From DASYSA01 sp036003885 (lineage in GTDB: Bacteria > Acidobacteriota > Blastocatellia > UBA7656): DNA of 10,311 nucleotides. Positions 1 to 8,106 of the stretch are shown in pieces. The position numbers and the translations under genes are program-made. The DNA lies in contig DASYSA010000321.1 in assembly GCA_036003885.1 (NCBI GenBank), positions 1-10,311 of the forward strand, in the 5' to 3' direction. Under the pieces are notes generated by a model. That model saw only the letters and a program-made list of their open reading frames with translations, had not been told where the DNA came from and searched no databases. Within the stretch, counting starts at the first letter, position 1. The number at the start of each line of letters is the position of its first letter.

Positions 1-1319
<1,319 letters not shown>

Positions 1320-1413
1320 CGGGCCCTCGAATTTAGAAACCAGTCAAGTAAGCTGATTGGATGTTATGTCGGTGCGTTCTCTGGCAGCGCCGAAGGCCTG
1401 TTGTCCCCGGATT

Positions 1414-2262
1414 ATGAGTGATACAAGCGGAGAACCCTGCCTCTTTTCTGATCTGGCTCTTGCCCGTCGCCTCGAAAGAACTGAAGCCCGCAGTGGTGCT
1501 GAGTTCGTCGAGACCAGGGCTATGCTGTTTCCATTGAGGAACGCTCGTTGGATCGAGGTTGCGGGCGCTTATGCGATGTACGATGGGCCGACATCGCCCG
1601 TGACGCAGACTTTTGGACTGGGAATGTTCGACACTATTACAAGCGCAGAGATGGAGACGATCGAGGAGTTCTATCGAGAGTTCGACTCGCCGGTATTTCA
1701 TGAGGTCAGCCCCCTGGCCGACATTTCGGTAGCAGCTTTACTGAACGAGAGAGATTATCATCCGATGGAGTTCACCAGCGTGATGTTCCACCCTATTAAG
1801 CGCGGTATTCACCTACCCGTACCTCTCAACGAACGTATTCAGGTCAGGCTGATTCACGACGACGAGCATGAGTTGTGGGCTCAAATGGCGGCCAGAGGTT
1901 GGGGCAATGAGCTTGCCGACCTCGCAGATAGTATTCCCGAACTAGCGCGGGTCGTCGCCGGGAGGCCAAACGGCCATTCATTCCTCGCGGAGCTAGAGGG
2001 GCAACCAGTGGCGACTGGCGCGCTGTGCATCTGCGATGGGGTAGCGCTACTGGCAGGCGCAAGCACGGTCCCGGAGTGGCGCAACAATGGAGCACAGTTG
2101 GCGCTGCTCGATAAACGCCTGAATTACGCCGCCGAGCTCGGGTGTGACCTCGCAATGATCTGCGCCCTGCCGGGAAGCGCGTCCCAGCGCAATGCTGAAC
2201 GAAACGGGTTCCGCATCGCTTACACACGAATCAAGTGGCAACTGGCTCAAAAGACTGAATGA
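1414..2262 (+). CDS. GNAT family N-acetyltransferase
   Basis: A 282-residue protein with the GNAT acetyl-CoA-binding core in its C-terminal half. A hydrophobic strand (GALCICDGVALLAGASTV) leads into the pyrophosphate-binding loop RNNGAQ (Arg223), then a helix, a strand (CDLAMICALPG) and the Asn-rich SASQRNAERNGF segment typical of motif B. The N-terminal half is longer than in minimal GNATs and resembles a second, degenerate acyltransferase-like domain. The frame extends upstream to TTG 1357 and ATG 1366. I chose ATG 1414 because MSDTSGEPCLFSDLALARRLE looks like a natural N-terminus, but no convincing Shine-Dalgarno precedes any candidate, so the start is uncertain. The stop overlaps the start of the next gene (ATGA), implying translational coupling. 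The acyl acceptor cannot be deduced. Confidence 0.85.
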   Translation: MSDTSGEPCLFSDLALARRLERTEARSGAEFVETRAMLFPLRNARWIEVAGAYAMYDGPTSPVTQTFGLGMFDTITSAEMETIEEFYREFDSPVFHEVSPLADISVAALLNERDYHPMEFTSVMFHPIKRGIHLPVPLNERIQVRLIHDDEHELWAQMAARGWGNELADLADSIPELARVVAGRPNGHSFLAELEGQPVATGALCICDGVALLAGASTVPEWRNNGAQLALLDKRLNYAAELGCDLAMICALPGSASQRNAERNGFRIAYTRIKWQLAQKTE

Positions 2263-3029
2263 AAATCAGCGCTACTGTAATCACTCTCAACGAGGAACAG
2301 AATCTCACCGCGGCGCTGGAATCCCTCTCGTGGGCGGATGAGATCATCATCGTCGATTCCCAGAGCACCGACCGGACTGTCGAAATCGCCCGTCAATTCA
2401 CCGATCGCATATTCATCAGGTCCTGGCCAGGCTATTCCGCACAGAAGAACTTCGCCGCAGAACAGGCAACTCACGATTGGGTATTCAACCTCGACGCTGA
2501 TGAGCGAGTGTCGCCTGATCTCTGTAAAGAGATTGAGGGTCTGAAGAAGGCAGGTGAGCCGGAGGCATCGGGGTTCGAGGTCCCTCGGCACACGTTCTAT
2601 CTCGGCAGATGGATCAAGCACTCGGGTTGGTATCCGGACTTCAAACTGCGACTCTACAATCGCATTGCGGGCCGATGGCGGGGTGCCTATGTCCACGAAT
2701 CGGTGGAATCCGACGGTCAGGTTGAAAGGCTGACGGGACCACTTCTGCACTACACGGTTCGAAATGTTTCGGACCACCACCTTAGAATTGACCGGTACAC
2801 AACACTCGCTGCTGAAGAGATGGCCGAGCAGGGAAAGCGCGTGACTATGCTGTCGTTGCTGGTGTCACCCTTTGTCGCCTTCGTTCGCGCGTATGTTTTC
2901 AGGCGAGGTTTCCTGGATGGAATGCCTGGACTGGCAATCGCGTACTTCGCGGCGCACTACGTCTTTTTGAAAGGGATGAAACTCTGGGAGAAGCAAAAGG
3001 GAGAGGGCGACACCGGCAGGAGATCGTAG
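2259..3029 (+). CDS. Family 2 glycosyltransferase, WaaE/beta-1,4-glucosyltransferase-like
   Basis: A 256-residue inverting GT-A enzyme that transfers a sugar from a nucleotide-sugar to a growing surface glycan, probably LPS core or a related envelope polysaccharide. The nucleotide-binding start is clear: ATVITLNEE (residues 5-13), then VDSQSTD (32-38) and the metal-binding LDADE (Asp79 and Asp81). The middle carries the subfamily pattern of HTFYLGRWIKHSGWYPD followed by KLRLYN and a VHESVE motif. The C-terminus has hydrophobic stretches (about residues 196-245) with the RRGFLDGMPGL element common in the WaaE-like group, which suggests membrane association at the cytoplasmic face. Length is normal. 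Start ATG 2259 lies inside the stop of the GNAT gene (4-nt overlap), so translation is probably coupled. The exact donor and acceptor are unknown. Confidence 0.9.
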   Translation: MKISATVITLNEEQNLTAALESLSWADEIIIVDSQSTDRTVEIARQFTDRIFIRSWPGYSAQKNFAAEQATHDWVFNLDADERVSPDLCKEIEGLKKAGEPEASGFEVPRHTFYLGRWIKHSGWYPDFKLRLYNRIAGRWRGAYVHESVESDGQVERLTGPLLHYTVRNVSDHHLRIDRYTTLAAEEMAEQGKRVTMLSLLVSPFVAFVRAYVFRRGFLDGMPGLAIAYFAAHYVFLKGMKLWEKQKGEGDTGRRS

Positions 3030-3036
3030 AACAGGA

Positions 3037-3058
3037 AGCCTGACCCGAAGGCCAGGCT
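3037..3058 (-). terminator. Probable terminator hairpin of the VWA-like gene, UUCG loop
   Basis: The hairpin sits between convergent genes. Read on the minus strand, the RNA forms a 9-bp stem (AGCCUGGCC with GGUCAGGCU, including one G-U pair) closed by C-G around a UUCG tetraloop, an unusually stable loop type. Two more G-C pairs form beyond a bulged U. It starts about 24 nt after the VWA stop codon and is followed by a U-rich but interrupted stretch (UUCCUGUUCU). On the plus strand the same bases give an A-C mismatch and no U-tract, so the structure fits the minus-strand transcript better. Confidence 0.5.
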
Positions 3059-3081
3059 CCCTATGGTGGAAGTTGTCGGAG

Positions 3082-3825
3082 TCAGGGCTTTTCGTAGTTG
3101 TTGAGCGCGTCTATCAAACGCTCAAAGTGGGAATTGAAACTCACGAAGCTGAAACCCTGAAAGAACGCTTTGCCGCCAGTTTCATTCGAAACGCGATTGA
3201 GTGAGCTCTGCCCGTAGCTCGCGGCGAGCCGGCTCCGACCCGTCAACCCAACTGACGGCGCATAAAACGAGTAGATCGGCACATCGCGCCGCTTGGCCTC
3301 AGCGATCGCCCGCTCCAGATCGACCGATTGAAGAACGGATGCATCAAATCCGCGCGAGTCGTCCAAACCATCAGAGATCAAGAGCAGGACATTCTGGTTC
3401 TTTGCATCCTGGTTCTTCGCCTCCGAATCGAACTTACGGAGCGCCTCAATGACTTCTACATAAGGATTGAACGCTGATGCTGATGTACTTGCTATCGGTA
3501 TACGCAAGGATCCGGCGGCCTTTTCCAGATCAGTAGTGAATGGCTGGCGCACCTGCAGACTCCCAGTGGTGACGTAGCCAACCATCACGCGCGATCCACT
3601 TGGCAGCGATCGAATAAAGTTGCGCGTTGTCTCTATCTCATTTGAGACGCGAGAGACAAGATCGTCCTGGATGAGAATCGCCAGGTTTATTGGCGCCAAT
3701 AAACGAGGTTTATCAGCCTTCTTACTGCTATCTCCCGTAGGTACAACTGCAAGGGCTCCCACAGTTAGAAACGTGGCGATGGCCATCGCCGAAATGATTA
3801 GTGTGAATCCTCGAAGCTTCATCAT
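3082..3825 (-). CDS. Secreted VWA-like domain protein
   Basis: A 247-residue protein with a signal peptide: Met-Met-Lys-Leu-Arg, a hydrophobic core at residues 7-24 and a plausible cleavage after GALA (about residue 26). The rest reads as a von Willebrand factor A fold: a hydrophobic first strand (INLAILIQDD, 46-55), helices, then the LLLISDGLDD strand (147-156) that normally supplies the metal-binding Asp. The first MIDAS motif, usually DxSxS, appears as DDLVS (54-58), so metal binding is doubtful. Residues 136-145 contain a short duplication, AKNQD then AKNQN. Start ATG 3825 is supported by AAGGAG 7 nt upstream. Family members are secreted or periplasmic and of unknown role. I infer protein-protein interaction rather than catalysis. 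The 179 nt between this gene and the glycosyltransferase gene upstream hold no feature I can support. Confidence 0.8.
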   Translation of the reverse strand: MMKLRGFTLIISAMAIATFLTVGALAVVPTGDSSKKADKPRLLAPINLAILIQDDLVSRVSNEIETTRNFIRSLPSGSRVMVGYVTTGSLQVRQPFTTDLEKAAGSLRIPIASTSASAFNPYVEVIEALRKFDSEAKNQDAKNQNVLLLISDGLDDSRGFDASVLQSVDLERAIAEAKRRDVPIYSFYAPSVGLTGRSRLAASYGQSSLNRVSNETGGKAFFQGFSFVSFNSHFERLIDALNNYEKP

Positions 3826-4004
3826 GATGTAACTCCTTTTCGTGCCTATTAGGCCACCGAGTATGATGCTATCCGAGTGCCATAAGATCGCCTCGCCGGC
3901 TAAGCGATTCTGGATCCACGAATTAGTGTTTATCTTGATTGACTCTCTCGGTTTTCGAGCCGTACAGAATAGTCGGCTTTCAGGACAACTCCGCCAGCGG
4001 AAAG

Positions 4005-5126
4005 CTAGCGAGAACTTTGTGCGTCGGGAGTCTCGAGCACTTTAATATATAGCTCTTCGATTCGATCTATTATTTGCTCTCTGCCAAAACGCGTAAAGAC
4101 ATCTTTGTGCGCCTGGATTGCCAGCCGCTCTCTCAGCGGCGCGTCTGAAAGCATCCAGATCAGCTTTTCGGTCAGGGCGCGGATGTCTCGCGGCGCGAAC
4201 AAAAGCCCGGTCGAATTGTCGGTAATTATCTGAGCTATGCCGCCGACGTTTGATGCGATCACGGGCCGTTTAGCCGCCATCGCTTCAATCGTCACAAGCG
4301 AGAAGCCCTCGTCCCAGGACGGTACAACCACTACATCAACCGCAGCAAGCAGTTCAGGCATATGACGGACCTGTCCCATGAACCGCACTCGCTCCCTCAG
4401 GCCCAACGTCTCTGACAGCTTCATAAGCTGGGCCGTAAACTCACCGTCCGGATCCTTCTCTTCTCCAACGATGAGAAACTCCGTATCCGAGCGCATGTTG
4501 ATGATGCGCCCTGCAGCTCTTATGAACTCCTCTTGTCCCTTTTCCGGTGTTATCTGACCGATGCAGGCGACCACAAGACTGCCGCGCAATCTGAACAAGG
4601 CCCTCGCTGCGTCGCGCTCGACTCGCTGAAAGCGTGTGGGATCGACCCAGTTAGGAATCGTATGAACCAGCTTCGGCGGCAGCGCCAATCGCTCGATCAC
4701 CGACCCACGTACGCTTTCAGAGACCGCTATCACTGCTGAGACTCCTCCCAGCATCCAGCGATAAAGCGCGCTGCGCTTGAGTGGCAAGTAATGATGCCTG
4801 GTCAGCACAAGTTTAGCGGAAGGCTCGTGCCTGCAGGCCAGCGCAGCAAGCAGGTAGTCTCGCCCGACGTGCGCATGCACGATGTCGATCCCGTGGTGAA
4901 CTATCAGCCCGGCGATGGAGCGGGCAGACTGAACATCGAGCGAATTTCGGAGCGACATTTCATGCCACGAAGTGATGACTCCGGCAAGGGGCTCGCGCAG
5001 AGGGCTGTCGGGCCGAACGACCATATACACGGCGTGGCCCCGACCGGCAAGGGCGCGAACAAGATCGGCGACGTGGACTTCGCCGCCGCCCATCTCGGTC
5101 GCCGAGCACACCTGAAGTATCTTCAT
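4005..5126 (-). CDS. Family 4 (GT-B) glycosyltransferase
   Basis: A 373-residue retaining glycosyltransferase of normal length for family GT4. The N-terminal domain carries the acceptor-side glycine loop EMGGGEVHVADL (residues 11-22) and the HAHV motif (84-87). The C-terminal Rossmann domain has GQITPEKGQEEFIRAA (190-205), the typical donor-domain entry, and the nucleotide-sugar-binding signature DEGFSLVTIEAMA, in which Glu273 and Glu281 form the E-x7-E pair. NVGGIAQII follows, as expected. Start ATG 5126 is preceded by a GGAAGAG sequence 4 nt upstream. It probably adds a hexose during surface polysaccharide or LPS assembly on the cytoplasmic side of the membrane. It faces away from the prepilin peptidase gene and lies upstream of the VWA gene on the same strand. 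The sugar specificity cannot be read from sequence alone. Confidence 0.92.
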   Translation of the reverse strand: MKILQVCSATEMGGGEVHVADLVRALAGRGHAVYMVVRPDSPLREPLAGVITSWHEMSLRNSLDVQSARSIAGLIVHHGIDIVHAHVGRDYLLAALACRHEPSAKLVLTRHHYLPLKRSALYRWMLGGVSAVIAVSESVRGSVIERLALPPKLVHTIPNWVDPTRFQRVERDAARALFRLRGSLVVACIGQITPEKGQEEFIRAAGRIINMRSDTEFLIVGEEKDPDGEFTAQLMKLSETLGLRERVRFMGQVRHMPELLAAVDVVVVPSWDEGFSLVTIEAMAAKRPVIASNVGGIAQIITDNSTGLLFAPRDIRALTEKLIWMLSDAPLRERLAIQAHKDVFTRFGREQIIDRIEELYIKVLETPDAQSSR

Positions 5127-5162
5127 AGAACTCTTCCGAGGAGCCGCCTGTAGTGGCCGCGC

Positions 5163-5191
5163 TTGACAATAGCGCGCGGCGCTAATTTAAT
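5163..5191 (+). promoter_or_regulatory. Sigma70-type promoter for the prepilin peptidase gene
   Basis: A perfect -35 box TTGACA (5163-5168) and a near-perfect -10 box TTTAAT (5186-5191, 5 of 6 matches) are separated by exactly 17 bp. Transcription should start near 5198. This lies between the divergent glycosyltransferase gene and the prepilin peptidase, and reads toward the latter. It leaves a leader of about 165 nt that contains the heptamer element. Confidence 0.65.
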
Positions 5192-5223
5192 CCAGATGTT
5201 CGTCGCGCGCAAATGGAACAGAT

Positions 5224-5346
5224 GTCCGTTGTCCGTCGTCCGTGGACAGTTGTCAGTGATTCTGTGGCAAGTCGAGACGGTGCACTACGCATCTTTCAAC
5301 CGACGATTGACCACGGACAACGGACCACTGACAACGGACAACGGGC
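5224..5346. repeat. Heptamer inverted-repeat element A (GTCCGTT-type units)
   Basis: The left arm (5224-5258) consists of five consecutive 7-bp units: GTCCGTT, GTCCGTC, GTCCGTG, GACAGTT and GTCAGTG. After a 46-nt spacer (5259-5304) the right arm (5305-5346) has six consecutive units in the opposite orientation: GATTGAC, CACGGAC, AACGGAC, CACTGAC, AACGGAC and AACGGGC. The arms are therefore imperfectly complementary and can fold back in more than one register. The element ends 16 nt before the prepilin peptidase start. It is not coding: the frame is open across it by chance, from 5213. Confidence 0.85.
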
Positions 5347-5352
5347 CGCTCG

Positions 5353-5357
5353 AAAGG
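5353..5357 (+). promoter_or_regulatory. Ribosome binding site that fixes the prepilin peptidase start
   Basis: AAAGG lies 5 nt before ATG 5363. The alternative upstream ATG at 5213 has no such site, and its 50 extra codons are translated repeat sequence, so 5363 is preferred. Confidence 0.55.
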
Positions 5358-5362
5358 CTTTG

Positions 5363-6205
5363 ATGGAATATCTGCCGGACTCCTTCTTTTGGATTGCGAT
5401 CTTTCTATTCGGACTGTTGATTGGAAGCTTTCTGAATGTTGTGATCTATCGCCTTCCCCGTGAAGAGTCGATCATCTTTCCGAACTCGCACTGCCCCAAT
5501 TGCGACATGGCGATCAAGTTCTATGACAATATCCCGGTCTTGAGCTATGCAATCCTGAGCGGTCGTTGTCGCGGCTGCCGAGTGCGAATCTCGCCGATCT
5601 ATCCTGCTGTGGAGTTGCTGGTAGCAATCCTCTACCTGATGGTCTATCTAAAGGATGGCAGGTCGATCGCCCTCGCCGGCGACATTCTATTCGTCTCGTT
5701 AATTGTTCCCCTTGTATTCATCGACCTCGAGCATCAATTGCTCCTCGATAGCCTGACTTATCCCGGACTGGTGTTGATGGTGATCATGCGTATGCTGGAC
5801 CCGGAGATTGTGATAGGGAGCCTGCCGGCAGGGAGGTTTGGCCTGCATAACTCGCCTGAGTGGGTTCTCTCGCTGCTGGGGTCGGTGCTCGGAGCAGTAG
5901 CAGGGGGAGGAAGTCTCTGGCTGGTACGTGAAGCCTACTTCCGCCTGCGGAAGGTCGAAGGGATGGGCCTCGGAGACGTGAAGATGATGCTGATGGTTGG
6001 CGCCTATCTGGGATGGCAGCTCACTGTGCTTACAATCTTCATTGCATCGCTCCTGGGAGCGATCATTGGCATCGTCGTCATGCTCGCTCGCGGTGGGACT
6101 ATGAAGATGAAACTCCCCTTTGGCGTCTTCCTCGGGCCCGCCGCCGTAATCGCCCTGTTCGGAGGTCAGAAGTTCATTGCGTGGTATCTCGCGTTGTATA
6201 GATAG
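5363..6205 (+). CDS. pilD: Prepilin peptidase (A24 family, PilD/GspO type)
   Basis: A 280-residue polytopic inner-membrane aspartic protease that cleaves the leader of type IV prepilins or type II secretion pseudopilins and N-methylates the new terminus. The N-terminal domain has the GSFLNVVIYRLPR signature just after the first membrane segment. It also keeps both Cys pairs, C44/C47 (CPNC) and C69/C72 (CRGC), as in bifunctional enzymes with the methyltransferase domain. The two catalytic Asp residues are visible in VFIDLEHQLL (Asp121) and in GMGLGDVK (Asp205, the GxGD motif). Several hydrophobic segments follow to the C-terminus. Length is typical. The frame extends upstream to ATG 5213, but that extension is repeat sequence. 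A strong promoter lies at 5163-5191. The gamma-glutamyltransferase gene begins 28 nt downstream, so the two are probably cotranscribed. No pilin genes are in view. Confidence 0.93.
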   Translation: MEYLPDSFFWIAIFLFGLLIGSFLNVVIYRLPREESIIFPNSHCPNCDMAIKFYDNIPVLSYAILSGRCRGCRVRISPIYPAVELLVAILYLMVYLKDGRSIALAGDILFVSLIVPLVFIDLEHQLLLDSLTYPGLVLMVIMRMLDPEIVIGSLPAGRFGLHNSPEWVLSLLGSVLGAVAGGGSLWLVREAYFRLRKVEGMGLGDVKMMLMVGAYLGWQLTVLTIFIASLLGAIIGIVVMLARGGTMKMKLPFGVFLGPAAVIALFGGQKFIAWYLALYR

Positions 6206-6218
6206 CGAATCATCAGAC

Positions 6219-6227
6219 GAGGAGGAG
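6219..6227 (+). promoter_or_regulatory. Strong ribosome binding site of ggt
   Basis: GAGGAGGAG lies 6 nt before ATG 6234, the clearest Shine-Dalgarno sequence in the window. It decides the start against the upstream in-frame GTG-type option at 6177, which would overlap the prepilin peptidase gene. Confidence 0.75.
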
Positions 6228-6233
6228 ATATTC

Positions 6234-8000
6234 ATGAAGCGAGCCTCAACATTGCTCTCGATCCTGCTGATAGCTTCTTCGGTCCCTGGCTGCAGAAGCA
6301 GGGCCGCGGCACCGAGTCAGGACGCCAAACAGGCAACTCCCTCTGCGCTTATCTCGGCATCGGGCTCTTCGGCTAATCAGCCGACCCGCGCTCGCCACGG
6401 CATGGTTGCCTCGACGGACGTCATAGCTTCGCAGGCGGGCATTGAAGTGATGAAGCGCGGCGGCAACGCGGTTGATGCGGCGGTTGCGGTCGCGCTTGCG
6501 CTTGCGGTGACCTGGCCTTCCGCAGGCAACCTCGGAGGCGGGGGCTTCATGATGATACGCCGCGCGGACGGCAACACCGAGATAGTAGACTATCGTGAGC
6601 GCGCGCCGCTGGGCGCCGCGCGCGACATGTACCTCGATGAGCAAGGCAACGTCATAAAGAAGGCTCCCACGGTTGGTTACAGGGCGGTTGGCGTGCCGGG
6701 AACCGTTGCCGGTCTGGCCATGGCGCTTCAACGACACGGCAAGCTCAAGTGGGCCGATGTCGTTGAGCCGGCGCGCAAGCTAGCGGCAGAAGGCTTCCCT
6801 GTCAGCTTCCATCTTGCTCGCAGCCTGCGTGGAAGTAAAAAACTGCTTCGCCGATTCCCGGAGAGCCAGCGAATCTTCCTGCGAGATCGTCGCTTCTATG
6901 AAGAGGGGGAACAGTTCGTCCAACCTGAACTGGCTGCCACTCTAACCCGGCTCAAGACTCAGGGCCCAGGTGAATTCTATCAAGGCGAGACGTCTCGAAT
7001 GATAGTCGAAGACATGAAAGCCGGCGGCGGACTCATCACGGCTCAGGATCTGAAGGAGTATGAGCCCGCTATTCGCAAACCGCTGAAAGGCACATATCGT
7101 GGGTATGAAATACTCACAATGCCGCCGCCGTCCTCCGGGGGAACAGCGCTGCTCGAGATGTTGAATGTGCTCTCTCACTACAACGTCTCGCAACTCCCGC
7201 ACAACTCGTCGGAGCATGCGCACCTTCTGGTCGAGACGATGCGACGGGCGTTTGCAGATCGAGCGGCGTACCTGGGCGACGCCGACTTCGTGGAGGTCCC
7301 GGTCAGCGGGTTGATTTCACCGGAGTATGCAGATGAGCTGGCTAAGGGCATCGATCTCCAACGGGCGACGCCGAGTTCGAAGATCCGCGAGGGGAATCCC
7401 GGCGCCCACGAGTCGCCTGAGACAACACACTTCACTGTCATCGATGGTGAAGGAAACGTGGTGTCGAACACCTACACGCTCAACAACAGCTTCGGCTGCG
7501 GCGTGACAGCCCGAGGGACCGGCGTGCTTCTGAACAACGAGATGGATGACTTCACGTCTAAGCCAGGCGTGCCCAATGCGTATGGGTTGATTCAGAGCGA
7601 GAACAACTCGATCGCTCCACGAAAGCGGCCCCTTTCCGCAATGACTCCGACGATCGTCCTTAAGGATGGAAAGGTCTACTTCGCGATTGGGAGTCCAGGC
7701 GGTCCGACGATCATCAACACGGTACTTCAGGTGATCTCGAATGTTGTAGACTATCGAATGAACCTTAAGCAGGCTATCGACGCGCCGAGGTTACATCATC
7801 AGTGGATGCCGGACGAGATTCGTTGGGAGCCGCTTGGACTCAACGCGGACACGTACGCGGCGCTTGAAAAGAAGGGACACATTCTCGCGCGAAAGCCGGG
7901 TTACATGGGCGATGCCGAAGGAATCATGGTCGATCTTGAAACAGGCATCCGACTTGGAGCGTCGGATCGCCGGCTTGGAGGCGTCCCAGTCGGGTATTGA
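6234..8000 (+). CDS. ggt: Gamma-glutamyltransferase / glutathione hydrolase, probable lipoprotein
   Basis: A 588-residue precursor of the periplasmic Ntn hydrolase that removes gamma-glutamyl groups from glutathione and related compounds. The N-terminus (MKRASTLLSILLIASSVPGC) looks like a lipoprotein signal with a lipobox ending in Cys, so the enzyme may be membrane-anchored. The alpha-chain has NLGGGGFMM and DYRERAP, with Arg121 matching the residue that binds the glutamyl carboxylate. Autocleavage should occur before Thr397 (TTHFTV), the catalytic nucleophile. The resulting beta-chain of 192 residues is close to the usual size. The lid-loop segment (PNAYGL) and GSPGG (486-490) are present. 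One oddity is that the conserved PLSSM segment reads PLSAM (Ser468, Ala469), so the second Ser of the pair is lost. The gene follows the prepilin peptidase gene by 28 nt. Confidence 0.95.
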   Translation: MKRASTLLSILLIASSVPGCRSRAAAPSQDAKQATPSALISASGSSANQPTRARHGMVASTDVIASQAGIEVMKRGGNAVDAAVAVALALAVTWPSAGNLGGGGFMMIRRADGNTEIVDYRERAPLGAARDMYLDEQGNVIKKAPTVGYRAVGVPGTVAGLAMALQRHGKLKWADVVEPARKLAAEGFPVSFHLARSLRGSKKLLRRFPESQRIFLRDRRFYEEGEQFVQPELAATLTRLKTQGPGEFYQGETSRMIVEDMKAGGGLITAQDLKEYEPAIRKPLKGTYRGYEILTMPPPSSGGTALLEMLNVLSHYNVSQLPHNSSEHAHLLVETMRRAFADRAAYLGDADFVEVPVSGLISPEYADELAKGIDLQRATPSSKIREGNPGAHESPETTHFTVIDGEGNVVSNTYTLNNSFGCGVTARGTGVLLNNEMDDFTSKPGVPNAYGLIQSENNSIAPRKRPLSAMTPTIVLKDGKVYFAIGSPGGPTIINTVLQVISNVVDYRMNLKQAIDAPRLHHQWMPDEIRWEPLGLNADTYAALEKKGHILARKPGYMGDAEGIMVDLETGIRLGASDRRLGGVPVGY

Positions 8001-8076
8001 TCCTGCGCAAGGGTTTCTCCGCTGGTGACTCTGCCTGCGGCGGCGGTTAGGTATCAGAGGACGACTGCTCGGACAG

Positions 8077-8102
8077 GTGCGGCCCCGGAAGGCCGCCCGC
8101 AC
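8077..8102 (+). other. GC-rich hairpin just before tyrS
   Basis: GTGCGG (8077-8082) can pair with CCGCAC (8097-8102), and an internal GGCC/GGCC pairing gives an alternative fold. It ends 4 nt before ATG 8107. It has no T-tract and no T-box hallmarks, so it is neither a clear terminator nor a recognised riboswitch. Its role is unknown. Confidence 0.35.
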
Positions 8103-8106
8103 ATAT

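Noticed and set aside
3620..4045. Small plus-strand ORFs within and beside the VWA gene
   Set aside because: They are shadows or chance frames with no recognisable protein character and no ribosome binding site. A weak TTGACT-like box near 3941 leads to no gene.
5213..5362. N-terminal extension of the prepilin peptidase from ATG 5213
   Set aside because: The 50 extra codons are translated heptamer repeats, have no ribosome binding site, and precede the normal family N-terminus (MEYLPDSFFW) at 5363.
8001..8106. T-box or tRNA-sensing leader before tyrS
   Set aside because: No T-box signature (AGGGTGG-type box), no specifier stem and no antiterminator. Only a short GC-rich hairpin is present.
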